A stretch of DNA of 60,256 bases from Deltaproteobacteria bacterium (GTDB lineage: Bacteria; Myxococcota_C; UBA6777). A model generated the notes under the pieces. That model saw only the letters and a list, made by a program, of their open reading frames with translations. It had not been told where the DNA came from and made no database searches. The stretch lies in NCBI GenBank assembly GCA_006226375.1, contig SBHC01000057.1:1-60256 (forward strand), written 5' to 3'. Below, piece after piece: positions 9,236 through 18,147 of the stretch. Both the position numbers and the translations under genes were made by a program. Every line of letters starts with the position of its first letter. Within the stretch, counting starts at the first letter, position 1.

Positions 9236-10870
9236 ATGTACCATCCACGATTATGTTCTGTGCGGCGTATCCTTGTTACCACTCTTGTGCTCTTTTCTTT
9301 AAGTTTTTTGTGCTGTGCTCCTTCGCAACCTGTTGATGAGCCTGGACAAGAAGCTACCCAGGAGGAGCCATCCATGCCGAAAGAAGCAACGTCAGAAGCC
9401 ACTCTTGAATCAACGATCGAGCCTGTCGGAAGCGAGCCTGTTGCTGACCGCGCAGAGCCGGTGACACCTCAACCCGAGCAAAGCAATGAGCCTTTGCCAA
9501 CGGAGGCCAGCGATGAGGTTGGTCCACAAGAAGACACCCCAGAACCGACTGACGACGGCGGAGGTGAGACTCCCGAAGCTTCTCCAGATGCCACTCCCGA
9601 AGTCTCACCTGAAACTGTAACGGATGGAGGAAACTCTTGCCCTCCTGGCTATCGGTTGTTTTCCATTCCTGGGAGCTACGACATTGGGAACAAGCTCAAT
9701 GTGAAGCGATGTGTTCGGGAGTCGTCCGGTTCAGGTTGCACCGCTGTGCATCAAGGAAACCCATCTTCTCTCCGGCTTGTCTTTGTTGGATGTGGGTTTA
9801 ACCCGCAAACGGAGCGAGATCGTTACAACTTCCTCGTCCAGAGAATCGTTGAAGGTTACTTGAAAACAGAACCGTACAAAAGCTTGAAGCAGCGTTTCTC
9901 CATCATCAGGAACGACAACCTACAAATGGGGTTCGACCTGACTCACAAGACGTCTTACTGTTACGAAGCCTGGATTAACGCAACAGGCGAGGGGGCGCAA
10001 GCCAAGCCGAACTGGGCTGCAAAGTCTGGGCTTTGGTACAACCCCAAATGGCGACCTCAACTCGATGCTTGTCAGGGCAATCAACTGGTGGTGCTCGCGA
10101 ACAATTCGGGGTGGGCGGGTGGTTCTCACGCGAATTGGACCGGTTGGTTTTCGATCGTGGGTTCAGGAAATGACGACCGCACGCTTCGACGGAAGCGACA
10201 GGGCAACCAGCAGGTCTGTCAACAATGGTTGCAGGCTTACCCAGGTCAATGTTTGTGGGACGGAGGCACTTGCTTTTGTGATGACTCTCTCCCCGAAACA
10301 TCAACGGGTTTGCCGGACAACAAGAAGGTGCATCCGCAGTGTTCGCAACAAACACCACAGCATTGTCCTTGGCCATTTACGCACCCTGACTCGTTTATTG
10401 AGTACACTGCCATCCATGAAGTGGGACATACCGTTGCGGGTTTTGCCCATCCTTCGACTGGAACGCAGGCCAAGCCTGTGACTTCGGGGCAAGAGCCGAA
10501 CAACTGCTATCTGCCTCCCCAAGGAGCGAACATTGCCCCACAGCAGCCGTGCCCAGGCTGGCGTACCGCTGACTTTCAGAAGTGGGTGTTACCTCAAGAC
10601 AGTCAGGGGAACTCTCCCAAAACATTCGGCTGTTACAAGGGATGCGCCGACAACCTTAACTTGTATGCGCCATGGGCCGGAACGCAAATGATGATTCGAG
10701 ATGACAACCTTGACTATGGCTTCTCCCCGGTGGAGCGAAAGATTCTAGCGGATCGTTTGAACGAGCCTTGTTGGGTGATCGGTCAGAAAAATCCGGCGAA
10801 TCCATCACAAACTTGCAAGCCCGGACCCCAGTACAACGTGCGCTATGGAACGGGGCTTCTTTACCAATAG
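9236..10870 (+). CDS. Lipoprotein with HExxH motif, predicted metallopeptidase
   Basis: The protein has 544 residues from ATG 9236; AAGGAAG lies just upstream and favours this over the in-frame GTG (9230) and TTG (9233). The signal peptide ends in LSFLCC, giving a lipid anchor. Residues about 25-130 are a Glu/Pro/Thr/Ser spacer. The globular part carries many Cys pairs (CNGG-like loops, CLWDGGTCFC) and HEVGHTVAGFAHP with His394, Glu395 and His398, a zinc-peptidase-like signature. The spacing to the next His is one residue longer than in metzincins, so activity is plausible but unproven. It shares architecture with the 7219-8244 lipoprotein but little detailed sequence. Confidence 0.65.
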   Translation: MYHPRLCSVRRILVTTLVLFSLSFLCCAPSQPVDEPGQEATQEEPSMPKEATSEATLESTIEPVGSEPVADRAEPVTPQPEQSNEPLPTEASDEVGPQEDTPEPTDDGGGETPEASPDATPEVSPETVTDGGNSCPPGYRLFSIPGSYDIGNKLNVKRCVRESSGSGCTAVHQGNPSSLRLVFVGCGFNPQTERDRYNFLVQRIVEGYLKTEPYKSLKQRFSIIRNDNLQMGFDLTHKTSYCYEAWINATGEGAQAKPNWAAKSGLWYNPKWRPQLDACQGNQLVVLANNSGWAGGSHANWTGWFSIVGSGNDDRTLRRKRQGNQQVCQQWLQAYPGQCLWDGGTCFCDDSLPETSTGLPDNKKVHPQCSQQTPQHCPWPFTHPDSFIEYTAIHEVGHTVAGFAHPSTGTQAKPVTSGQEPNNCYLPPQGANIAPQQPCPGWRTADFQKWVLPQDSQGNSPKTFGCYKGCADNLNLYAPWAGTQMMIRDDNLDYGFSPVERKILADRLNEPCWVIGQKNPANPSQTCKPGPQYNVRYGTGLLYQ

Positions 10871-10923
10871 ACTCGGTGGCCACGCCCAGCGTTTTCTTGA
10901 ACCCTATCCGAAAGGCGGATCGT

Positions 10924-12813
10924 TCATGGACTGGCAGGAAGAAGTTCAAGGACGGCCGCACCTCCTGCCTCAAGGTCAACATAGTGGAACTTGGGGTTGT
11001 TCGGTGTGGGTGGATACAGGGTGACTTTTCCTTCCGAAGCTACCGTACGCATCGAGCCCACGTCGATGGAAAACTTAAGCGTCATCTTTTGTATCGGTTG
11101 TTGTCCCATGTTGACGACGACAGCGAGACGTTGTTTCTCGTGGGTGCGAATGAACGCGACCACTGCGCTCACTCCCTGACCGTCCAGAATCAAGGGTGCG
11201 AATGTTCCTGTGCGAAGAGCGCGGTGGTTGTTTCGTACCCGAATGAGCTTGCGGTACAGCGAAAGCAACGAGTTGGGGTCTTGGGTTTGTCCTGCCACGT
11301 TGGCTTTGTCATGTTGGGGCAGCGGGTGCCAGGGCTTCCCTTGGGTAAATCCTCCCTGGGGTGCTGCAGTCCAGGCCATCGGGGCGCGTGTGTCGTAGCC
11401 TTTGTTCTCGGTTCCTTGCAACGTCCCAATCTCTTCACCGTAGTACAAAAACGGAGTGCCCGGAAGCGTGAGAAAGAGCCAGGCTGCTGTCCGCATGTCT
11501 GCCATGTTCTTGTTCAGCCTTGTCATGATGCGGACCTGATCGTGGTTGGAGAGAAACGCCGACCAGCAGGTGAAGGGCATCGCATACGACGCTTCCAACG
11601 CTCTCCAAAGACCGTACGATTGGCGCTTTGTGATGCTTTGGTAAATGGCTTCCGCGATGGGGAAGTGGAACACAAGGTCGAACTCGTCCCCTTTGCAGTA
11701 GGGAATGATGTTGCCAATGTCAGTCCAGACTTCGCCCACCAACATCACTTGCTTGGAGACTTTCTTTATGTTGGTTCTGTACTCTCTCCAGTACGCGTGT
11801 GTTTCAGGCTGATCTCCCTGCTCGTTAGAGGTTTTTCCTTCTACCATGTAGCGGGCTGCATCAAACCGGAATCCATCGACTCCCTGGGATAACCAGAAAT
11901 GTGAAATGACCGTCATTTGCTGACGAACCGGTGGGTGGCGGAAGTTGAGATCGGGCATTCCCTTCCAAAACACACCGTAGTAGAAGAAGCCATTCAGAGG
12001 GTGCCAGGATGTTCCTCCGCCCCATGGCTGCTGCCAGTTGGGGTTGGTGTCACGCCAAACATACCAATCTCGCTTGGAAGACGTGGGGGATGCGCTTGCG
12101 TCTTTGAACCAGGGGTGCAGATCCGAGGTGTGATTGAAGACCATATCCAAAACCACACGAATCCCCCGACGATGCGCTTCTTTGACCAGATTCTTGAAGT
12201 CTTGAAGCGTTCCGTATTCGGGCTGGATGGCCTGGTAGTCGATGGTGTCGTAGCCATGCTCACTGTGGGCCTTGAAGATGGGCAAGAGCCAGATGGCGTT
12301 GACTCCCAAGTCATCGGTGGTATTGGGGTCTCCATCATTGAGGTAGTCGAGTCGGCTGATCAGGCCCTTGATGTCGCCGATGCCGTCACCGTCGCTGTCT
12401 TGGAAACTGCGCAACATGAGCTGGTAAATCACAGCGTCCTGCCACCAATACGTTGACACATGTCCCAATCGATCAGGTGCTGGCTCGGTGGCGGGTTCTT
12501 CGCGGACGGGCTCTCTGGCTTCTGGGCTCGCGTCGGCTTCCGCTTGGGGTTCGTCTGCCGCTTCGATTCTATCCTGCGTCAAACGTTCGGGGGGAGGTTC
12601 TTGGCGTGTCGGCTCAGGTCCCGTTGACGATGAATGATCCAACGTAGGCTCTTGCTGGGCTGTGTGCTCCTTGTCTGGAGGGAAGTAGTCCAGGCAACCC
12701 TGGCTTCCCCACAACAATAGGACCCCATAAAGCCCAATCATCCACCAGGACATCCGCTGTCTGGAGAGCTGTTCTTGCTGTTCTGAGCGGAGTTGACGTT
12801 GCTTTGACGACAT
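10924..12813 (-). CDS. Lipoprotein alpha-amylase family (GH13) glycosidase
   Basis: The protein has 629 residues. A basic N-terminus and hydrophobic segment end in the lipobox LLWGSQGC (Cys40), followed by a Pro/Glu-rich linker to about residue 115. The (beta/alpha)8 barrel shows all GH13 regions: DMVFNH (223-228), GFRFDAARY with nucleophile Asp318, GEVW with acid/base Glu361, and FLSNHD with Asp425. The SDGDGIGD stretch after WWQDAVIYQLMLRSF is the usual calcium-site region of this subfamily. It should cleave alpha-1,4-linked glucans at the cell surface or in the periplasm. The start codon has only a weak ribosome site; Met21 is an alternative. It converges on the 9236 gene. Confidence 0.92.
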   Translation of the reverse strand: MSSKQRQLRSEQQEQLSRQRMSWWMIGLYGVLLLWGSQGCLDYFPPDKEHTAQQEPTLDHSSSTGPEPTRQEPPPERLTQDRIEAADEPQAEADASPEAREPVREEPATEPAPDRLGHVSTYWWQDAVIYQLMLRSFQDSDGDGIGDIKGLISRLDYLNDGDPNTTDDLGVNAIWLLPIFKAHSEHGYDTIDYQAIQPEYGTLQDFKNLVKEAHRRGIRVVLDMVFNHTSDLHPWFKDASASPTSSKRDWYVWRDTNPNWQQPWGGGTSWHPLNGFFYYGVFWKGMPDLNFRHPPVRQQMTVISHFWLSQGVDGFRFDAARYMVEGKTSNEQGDQPETHAYWREYRTNIKKVSKQVMLVGEVWTDIGNIIPYCKGDEFDLVFHFPIAEAIYQSITKRQSYGLWRALEASYAMPFTCWSAFLSNHDQVRIMTRLNKNMADMRTAAWLFLTLPGTPFLYYGEEIGTLQGTENKGYDTRAPMAWTAAPQGGFTQGKPWHPLPQHDKANVAGQTQDPNSLLSLYRKLIRVRNNHRALRTGTFAPLILDGQGVSAVVAFIRTHEKQRLAVVVNMGQQPIQKMTLKFSIDVGSMRTVASEGKVTLYPPTPNNPKFHYVDLEAGGAAVLELLPASP

Positions 12814-12876
12814 CGTCTTTTCGTCCCTTTGTTGGGTTGCGATTGGATAGGTTCTGCTTGGAAAAGGAGGAAGCTA

Positions 12877-13782
12877 TCACCGTTGGGATGTTGGTTCAAG
12901 CGGTCGCAATACGGTAACGCCTATGACGCGCTTGTAGGCCGTAATCGCTTGGTGAAGTGGCTTGTCCAACACGACCTTCTTTTGGGCGGGAGAGGCATGC
13001 ATGAAAAGGGCTCTCCCTTTCTTGTCCACAACAATTAAGCCTGTGTGACCGTAGTCCAGGCTTGGTGTCACGCTGGCGAGGAGGACAATGTCACCTGTCC
13101 GAAGTTTGCTTTCTATCCCTTGCAGCTTAGCCAGGGGAACCGAGAACAAAGGCTTCTGAGAAATGTGTCGTTCGATACGGGCGATGGCTGTTACAAGCTT
13201 GGGGTTGTTGCGCAGGGCGCGATAGGCTTTGGCATGCTTCGACATAAACGAGATGGTCTTGTTGTACGAAACTCCGCCAAGGCTCTGGGTTATGGGTTGG
13301 ATAACTTTCTTCGCCTGGTTGTCCTGGTTCCACTCTGCCATGTAGTGCAGTCGCGAGGTGTAACCGTTCCGTTTTCCTTTGCGGTAGCGCAGGTAGGTTA
13401 CCTCCTTAATGAGGTCGGCCCAGCGACTCTTTCCCTTCTTGATGATTCTTGCGATCGCCAGGCTGTTTTCAAAGAATGTTACACAGTCGAGGGCGACCAG
13501 GTTGACGATGCATCGCTCTACGCCGTCGGAGGTTTCAAGGGTTCCTCCTTTGTAGGGCACGTTGAGAAACTGCTCCCCAATGCGACCGACAAGAGAGCCA
13601 AGAGGGAGGCTCTTCCAACTATGTTTACGGGCTTTGTGGAGGATGCGCTTGAAGATCTCTTGCGAGCGAGTCTCCACAGAGGCGCGAGAGGTTGGACGGC
13701 TGCTTGGCGCGCTCCTCGCCGGGCTGGAAATTCCAAGGACAAGGAAGATGCCAATCAACGGAAAGCAAACGTTTGGTTTCAT
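12877..13782 (-). CDS. DUF1460 (N-acetylmuramoyl-L-alanine amidase-like) exported protein
   Basis: The 301-residue protein has a Sec signal peptide (cleavage near SSPARSA). The rest matches the DUF1460 family of papain/NlpC-P60-like fold proteins. Visible landmarks are the Cys motif LVALDCVTFFEN, the RLHYMAEW segment, LRTGDIVLLAS and the His motif YGHTGLIV. The family is thought to act on peptidoglycan fragments; the Cys-His pair is the presumed catalytic centre. A periplasmic cell-wall recycling or remodelling role is inferred. The ribosome site at ATG 13782 is weak. It is separated by 63 bases from the downstream amylase gene and could be cotranscribed with it. Confidence 0.85.
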   Translation of the reverse strand: MKPNVCFPLIGIFLVLGISSPARSAPSSRPTSRASVETRSQEIFKRILHKARKHSWKSLPLGSLVGRIGEQFLNVPYKGGTLETSDGVERCIVNLVALDCVTFFENSLAIARIIKKGKSRWADLIKEVTYLRYRKGKRNGYTSRLHYMAEWNQDNQAKKVIQPITQSLGGVSYNKTISFMSKHAKAYRALRNNPKLVTAIARIERHISQKPLFSVPLAKLQGIESKLRTGDIVLLASVTPSLDYGHTGLIVVDKKGRALFMHASPAQKKVVLDKPLHQAITAYKRVIGVTVLRPLEPTSQR

Positions 13783-14034
13783 TCATCTGAACTTTGAACA
13801 GGATTGTGGAGGAATGCCTGCATGAACGTCAGGCTGGCCAGGTTTCTTTTAGGAAAATAGTAACATGTGAGGGAAGTGATGAAAAGAGCGAGAGTGATGT
13901 TCGGGTGTGATCGTAGGCCGTTGGTTTGTTGATATTGGGCAGGAGTCCACAGATCTTGTACTCGGATGGAAACCATTGCAACAGGCTGGTTGTAGGCAAA
14001 CCTTTGAGGGAATGTGGTGGGTTGATCTGTTCTT

Positions 14035-14062
14035 GGAACATTCTTTTCACTTTTTTGCGTCC
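14035..14062 (+). promoter_or_regulatory. Candidate ECF-type promoter for the Cys-rich/sigZ unit
   Basis: GGAACAT at 14035-14041 is followed, after 17 bases that include a T-rich spacer, by GTCC at 14059-14062. This fits the general ECF/RpoE-like pattern (GGAAC, 16-17 bases, GTC). It lies about 80 bases before the Cys-rich ORF, so SigZ autoregulation is a reasonable inference. Confidence 0.35.
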
Positions 14063-14141
14063 TTTTGAGAGGTTCTCCGTCTGCCAGGTTGAAGCAAGCC
14101 TGTGTTGAGGGTTTGCATAACGTGAAAAAAGGAGACTGAAC

Positions 14142-14357
14142 ATGACGACATCCCAACCTTCCAACTCGTCCACGTCCCAGAAACAAACGTCCTCGTGCTG
14201 TGGTGAAAGCGGAGGTTCACAGCAGATGTGTTGTTGCACGTGTTGTTGTGGGCCTTGCTGCTGTGCTCCTTGTTGCAGTGCGGCATGTTGTCAAAGCAGC
14301 CAAGCGGAGTGTTGCAACCCCTCGGCAGGCGGTTCTTGCTGTCCGACTGAATCCTAG
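14142..14357 (+). CDS. Small protein with 19 cysteines (metallothionein-like)
   Basis: The 71-residue protein starts at ATG 14142, with AAGGAG 8 bases upstream. After a Ser/Thr/Gln-rich N-terminus of 18 residues it has cysteines in doublets and triplets (CCCTCCCGPCCCAPCC), 19 in all. There is no signal peptide, so it probably stays in the cytoplasm. Dense CC/CCC clusters are typical of metal-thiolate binding or sticky thiol-rich peptides, but I do not recognise a named family. It is directly upstream of a SigZ-type sigma factor whose own tail is cysteine-rich, and both lie behind one ECF-like promoter. A metal or thiol-stress role is inferred. Confidence 0.75.
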   Translation: MTTSQPSNSSTSQKQTSSCCGESGGSQQMCCCTCCCGPCCCAPCCSAACCQSSQAECCNPSAGGSCCPTES

Positions 14358-14415
14358 AGCGTCGATGTCCTAAGGATGTGTGGTAGGATGATACAAGAGT
14401 AGGAGAGACGAAGTG

Positions 14416-14982
14416 ATGCGTTCCCACAACACGCCCAACGAAGCTGCCTGGCAGGAGTTTCGCCGCAAGCTACATCGGTTTGTGCAGCGGAGGGTGTCTT
14501 CACCTGAGCAGGCCGAAGATATCGTTCATGACGTCCTTGTCAGGGCGTACGCACAGAAAGATTCGTTGCGGAATTCCTCACGTTGGGAGGCTTGGCTGTA
14601 TCAGATCGCGCGCAATGTGATTGTGGATCACTATCGGTCGTCACGTCCGATGGAAGAGGTCCCAGAGTCGTTGCATTGCGAGGAGAAGGAGCAGTCCGGC
14701 TTAATGGAGTTGGCGGGTTGTGTGGAGCCGTTACTTCAGCAACTTCCTGAGCGGTACCAACGTCCTTTGGCGCTCACAGCGTTGAAAGGATGGAAGCAAG
14801 CTGACGTTGCTGAGCATCTTAACCTCTCTCTTTCGGGCGCCAAGTCCCGTGTTCAACGAGGTCGTCAGATGCTCAAAACCATGTTGCTTCGTTGTTGCGA
14901 GATGGAGTTTGACAGTCAGGGGCATGTCAGCAGCGCAACCCCTCGTCCTTCGTGCACCACTTGTGGGTGCCATCCATCGTAA
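14416..14982 (+). CDS. sigZ: ECF RNA polymerase sigma factor, SigZ type
   Basis: The 188-residue protein starts at ATG 14416, with AGGAGAG about 8 bases upstream; an in-frame GTG at 14413 is less likely. Sigma region 2 is seen in AEDIVHDVLVRAY and WLYQIARNVIVDHYR. Region 4 is seen in LPERYQRPLALTALKGWKQADVAEHLNLSLSGAKSRVQRGR. The C-terminal extension LLRCCEMEFDSQGHV with later CTTCGC cysteines is the tail that marks SigZ-type factors and may sense metal or redox state without a separate anti-sigma. None is encoded next door. It follows the 19-Cys protein by 58 bases and is probably in the same transcript. Confidence 0.88.
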   Translation: MRSHNTPNEAAWQEFRRKLHRFVQRRVSSPEQAEDIVHDVLVRAYAQKDSLRNSSRWEAWLYQIARNVIVDHYRSSRPMEEVPESLHCEEKEQSGLMELAGCVEPLLQQLPERYQRPLALTALKGWKQADVAEHLNLSLSGAKSRVQRGRQMLKTMLLRCCEMEFDSQGHVSSATPRPSCTTCGCHPS

Positions 14983-14991
14983 ACATTTCCC

Positions 14992-15966
14992 TTATTTTGT
15001 TTCTACTCGGTTGCGCCCATTTTGTTTGGCTTGGTACAGGGCCTGATCGGCTCGTTCCAAAAGAGTTTGTGGGGTATCTTCGGGGAGCATTTTCGTGAGA
15101 CCAATGGAGATGGTCACCGGCGGCAATGTCTCGTCTTCGTGAGTTACAGTGTGCGTTGCGATGCTCTGGCGCAAACGCTCTGCGACTCGGCGGGCTTGCT
15201 TCAGGCGTGTGAGCGGCAACAGCAATGTAAACTCTTCTCCGCCGTAGCGGGCGACTCGATCGCTGTCTCGCAATGTACGTTGCAGCTGCGATGCGACGGC
15301 CTGCAATACTGTATCACCAGCTTGATGACCGTGTTGATCGTTGAACTTCTTGAAGTGGTCGACATCCACCATTCCCACCACGAGGGGGAGACGACGTTCG
15401 TGGCTTTCTTTCATCAAGGAGGGGAGGGTTTGATCCAGCCACAAGCGGTTGTAGATCTCCGTTAAACCATCGCGGATGATTTGGGCTTCATACTCCCTCT
15501 GCTTCTCCTCTCCTTCCAAGATCTTAAGGTTGCCTTTGCGCTGCCGTTGTACCAGAAGATACAGCAAGTTAATCATCACACTGGGAGCCAGACTCACGAT
15601 TTGTTTGAGGTCGTGGAGCGTGAGGCTCAGGACGGTGCAAGGGGTCTCCGCTACAACATGAGCCGTTGTGGGTTGCTGGTCGATGAGTGAGATCTCCCCA
15701 ACGCTCTCGCCAGCTCCTAGCTCTGCAACTGGCTCCGAGTCGGTCTCGTCCAAGAACACTTGCAACCGACCTTCCACCAACAAGAACATCCGATCGTTGA
15801 CGGTGTTTTTGTGAATGAGGGGTGTTCCTGGCTCAAGTTTGTCAAGAGCGCGTTCGGCCAGATAGTCTTGCACCCGTTCCAGTTCTTCCGGAGAGGTTGT
15901 CTCCCGGGAGTCAAATAGCTTCATCGAGGAAAGCTTGGAGAGGAACGGCGGTGTTGTGCTTGTCAT
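14992..15966 (-). CDS. Diguanylate cyclase with N-terminal cyclic-nucleotide-binding-type domain
   Basis: The protein has about 324 residues from ATG 15966; the frame stays open further upstream but looks non-coding, and no start has a good ribosome site. Residues about 40-150 form a CRP-type cNMP-binding beta-roll (GTPLIHKNTVNDRMFLLVEG, LGAGESVGEISLID). Residues about 165-324 are a GGDEF domain with DGLTEIYNR, VDVDHFKKFNDQHGH and the intact active site RYGGEEF, followed by ADQALYQAKQNGRN. It should make cyclic di-GMP from two GTP, controlled by ligand binding to the N-terminal domain. An RxxD inhibitory site is present as RDSD before the GGEEF loop. It is cytoplasmic and convergent with sigZ. 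Confidence 0.9.
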   Translation of the reverse strand: MTSTTPPFLSKLSSMKLFDSRETTSPEELERVQDYLAERALDKLEPGTPLIHKNTVNDRMFLLVEGRLQVFLDETDSEPVAELGAGESVGEISLIDQQPTTAHVVAETPCTVLSLTLHDLKQIVSLAPSVMINLLYLLVQRQRKGNLKILEGEEKQREYEAQIIRDGLTEIYNRLWLDQTLPSLMKESHERRLPLVVGMVDVDHFKKFNDQHGHQAGDTVLQAVASQLQRTLRDSDRVARYGGEEFTLLLPLTRLKQARRVAERLRQSIATHTVTHEDETLPPVTISIGLTKMLPEDTPQTLLERADQALYQAKQNGRNRVETK

Positions 15967-16271
15967 GGTGGGGGTTAGTCCGTGCAAAGAAAGAGAGACA
16001 AAGGTTGCATCATGGGTTCCTTTCCATCGTAGCAAGAACCCTTGACTCCGTCCACTTCGGAATGCAAATGAGCGAAACCGCCACAGTTGAAGAGTGGGGG
16101 ACGGTCGAGTATTCTCTGGTTTCTTCGTAAAGTAACCGTTGGTATGTGCACGATTCCTAAGGGAGTGTGTTTCAGAGCTGATTTCTGGAGACGAGAACAA
16201 GGAGAGGTGGCTGCTAAGGCCAGCAGACTGAGATGGGTAGGGACAAAGAGACAACAGCCGCAACAATCGTG

Positions 16272-16985
16272 ATGCAGGAGAGCAATCCGAGCTTCCATCT
16301 TTTCCGCTCGCGCTCCTTCTCCGTGGGCGATATGTCTTTGGTTTGCACCGCAGGACCTCACAAAGGGTTGGAGGTGTCTCTCGACCAGGAAATCATGGTG
16401 GTGGGACGAGCCGATTGGTGCGAAGTCTCCTTCTTGGGGTGGAAGCTGACATACCAAGGGAAGGTTGAGTCGAATATCTCTGATTTGTTAGACGCTCCTG
16501 ACTTGCGCTCTGAAAGGGCCAAACGTGTCCTTGGCTTTCTACGAGGGAACCCACGGCGCTTGCAGGAAGCGCGAAGCCGATTTGCAACGTTGTTGTCTCA
16601 ATCCAAGTCGAAGTCTTCATGCCGACTGCTCTCTATCTTGTATCGTCTGGCTCCTCTTTCGCCTTCCAGGCTTGGAACCGCGTTCAGTCCTGCTTTGCAA
16701 ATGCGCCATGTGTACAAAGTGCTGGAGCCATTGCTGGTACAGTACGATTGGGGACCCATTGTGTGTCACAAGGTTAAGCTACCTGCGATGATGTTGACCC
16801 CTTTGCCGAACGTAGGGCTTCAAAAAAATCGAATACTCTTTCATGCCGTTGAATCGGATCTCCAGCGTATGGTAAGCAACAACATTGGCGAGGAGGCCAA
16901 GGGCATGACATGCTCTTGCTTCTTTTTGCTGACAGGCTTTTCGGTAGATCGGAATCGCTTTCTTGGCAAAGTAGTCTTGAGGTAG
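16272..16985 (+). pseudogene. FHA-domain fragment, probably degraded
   Basis: The frame from ATG 16272 encodes the first half of an FHA domain (SLVCTAGPHKGLEVSLD then VVGRADWCEVSF). The second half, with the expected S-R-H and N-G-T motifs, is missing. It is replaced by about 60 charged helical residues and then a tail without coding character. The last 200 bases overlap the kinase remnant on the other strand. FHA domains bind phosphothreonine, so a link to the nearby kinase was likely once. A truncated but functional protein cannot be excluded. Confidence 0.4.
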
Positions 16986-18078
16986 CTTCTTTTTTTGGAC
17001 GACTTTCAGCCAATGGCACGCTGTTTTGTCGCCGCCTTCGCACGTTTGGCGAAAGATGTTGATGGTGTGGTGTACCCAGTGAGCCAACCAATAGCAGCCT
17101 GTTCTAAACTTGCGCCGTATGCGCAAAAAATAACGAGTTTGTCCCCAGTTGTATTGTTCCGCCTTTTCGATAGCGTGCTTGGTCATCGCAAGGATGTAGT
17201 CGTGACGTCTAAATTCTCTGGAGCCTAGTTGTTTGGGAAGAAAGATAGCTCCTCTGCCATAGCTTGCATCAACCACAGTTTGTTGTTTTTTAAGGGTTGT
17301 CCAAACACCTAGGGTGAGAGCTAGAACCAACACTGCGGGTAACAGCACATGGTGAGCAAACGAGAAGGTGTTGTGTGGAGGAGAGTCCCACGCTGTCAAC
17401 GAAGAGGAGGTTGTGGTTGCTGGGCTTGTTTCTCGGGGGAGATGAGTCATGAGGGTTGGGTACGGAGCATGTGTGCTAGGTGTTACTCCTTCTTGGAACA
17501 TCGCATCTCGAAACTCTCCACAACTCTGAAGGCGGTCTTCTGGCTTCTTGGCCAATGCTTTCTCTAGAAGGTTACGCCATTCTTTGGGAAAGTCGGGGGG
17601 AACGATGGCGTTTGCTCCATAATTGGGATCGCAAGACGGGGCATTTTCGCTGTAAAAGGAACGCGTCCAAACAACCATTCATACAACACGACACCCATGC
17701 TATAGAGATCGGTGCGGTGGTCGACATGTTTGCTTTCTTCAAACTGCTCCGGTGAGATGTAGCGGAATGTTCCAAAGACAACGCTGTGTTGGTGTGGGCT
17801 TTGTTCTGGAGGTCCTTGAGCAAGCCAAAGTCGCTAAGTTCCCAGGCCACCTCACCGTCTTGTTCCTGGGTGAGTATGTTTTGAGGCTTTAAGTTGCGGT
17901 GAACAAACCCTTGCTGATGAATGCGTTCCAACGCGTCGAGCAAGGGGACAAAGTGGGTGGATGCAAGGTGAAAGGGAGGGCTCTCTTCCTCCTGATACTG
18001 CTTGGGATCCAGCCGCCCACCGTTGCACCATTCCATCACGCAGCCGATGAGACCTCTGTCTTCTATAAATTCAAGGAC
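16779..18078 (-). pseudogene. Remnant of a membrane Ser/Thr protein kinase with Sel1-like repeats
   Basis: Kinase sequence runs through three frames. Frame A has the hinge (VLEFIEDRG, VMEWCNGG) and catalytic loop VHRNLKPQN plus SDFGLLKD. Frame B has FGTFRYISPEQ and HRTDLYSMGVVLYEW. Frame C has VPPDFPKEWRNLLEKALAK onward. Two one-base losses, near 17782 and near 17660, would explain the shifts. The N-lobe with the ATP-binding Gly loop and Lys is absent, with stops at 18081-18090. The catalytic HRD is HRN, an Asp-to-Asn change that usually abolishes activity. After the kinase come one transmembrane helix (LLPAVLVLALTLGVWTTL) and Cys-containing Sel1-like repeats. Sequencing indels could explain the frame changes, but not the missing N-lobe. 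Confidence 0.75.
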
Positions 18079-18147
18079 TCATGGGTTTCACATCATGAGA
18101 TGAGGTTGAACCGAGCAATTCTTTCCCCCAAGAGAGAGGAAACTTCT

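Noticed and set aside
10768-11892. 374-codon plus-strand ORF opposite the amylase gene
   Set aside because: The amylase on the minus strand has all GH13 motifs. The plus-strand frame has no ribosome site or family features.
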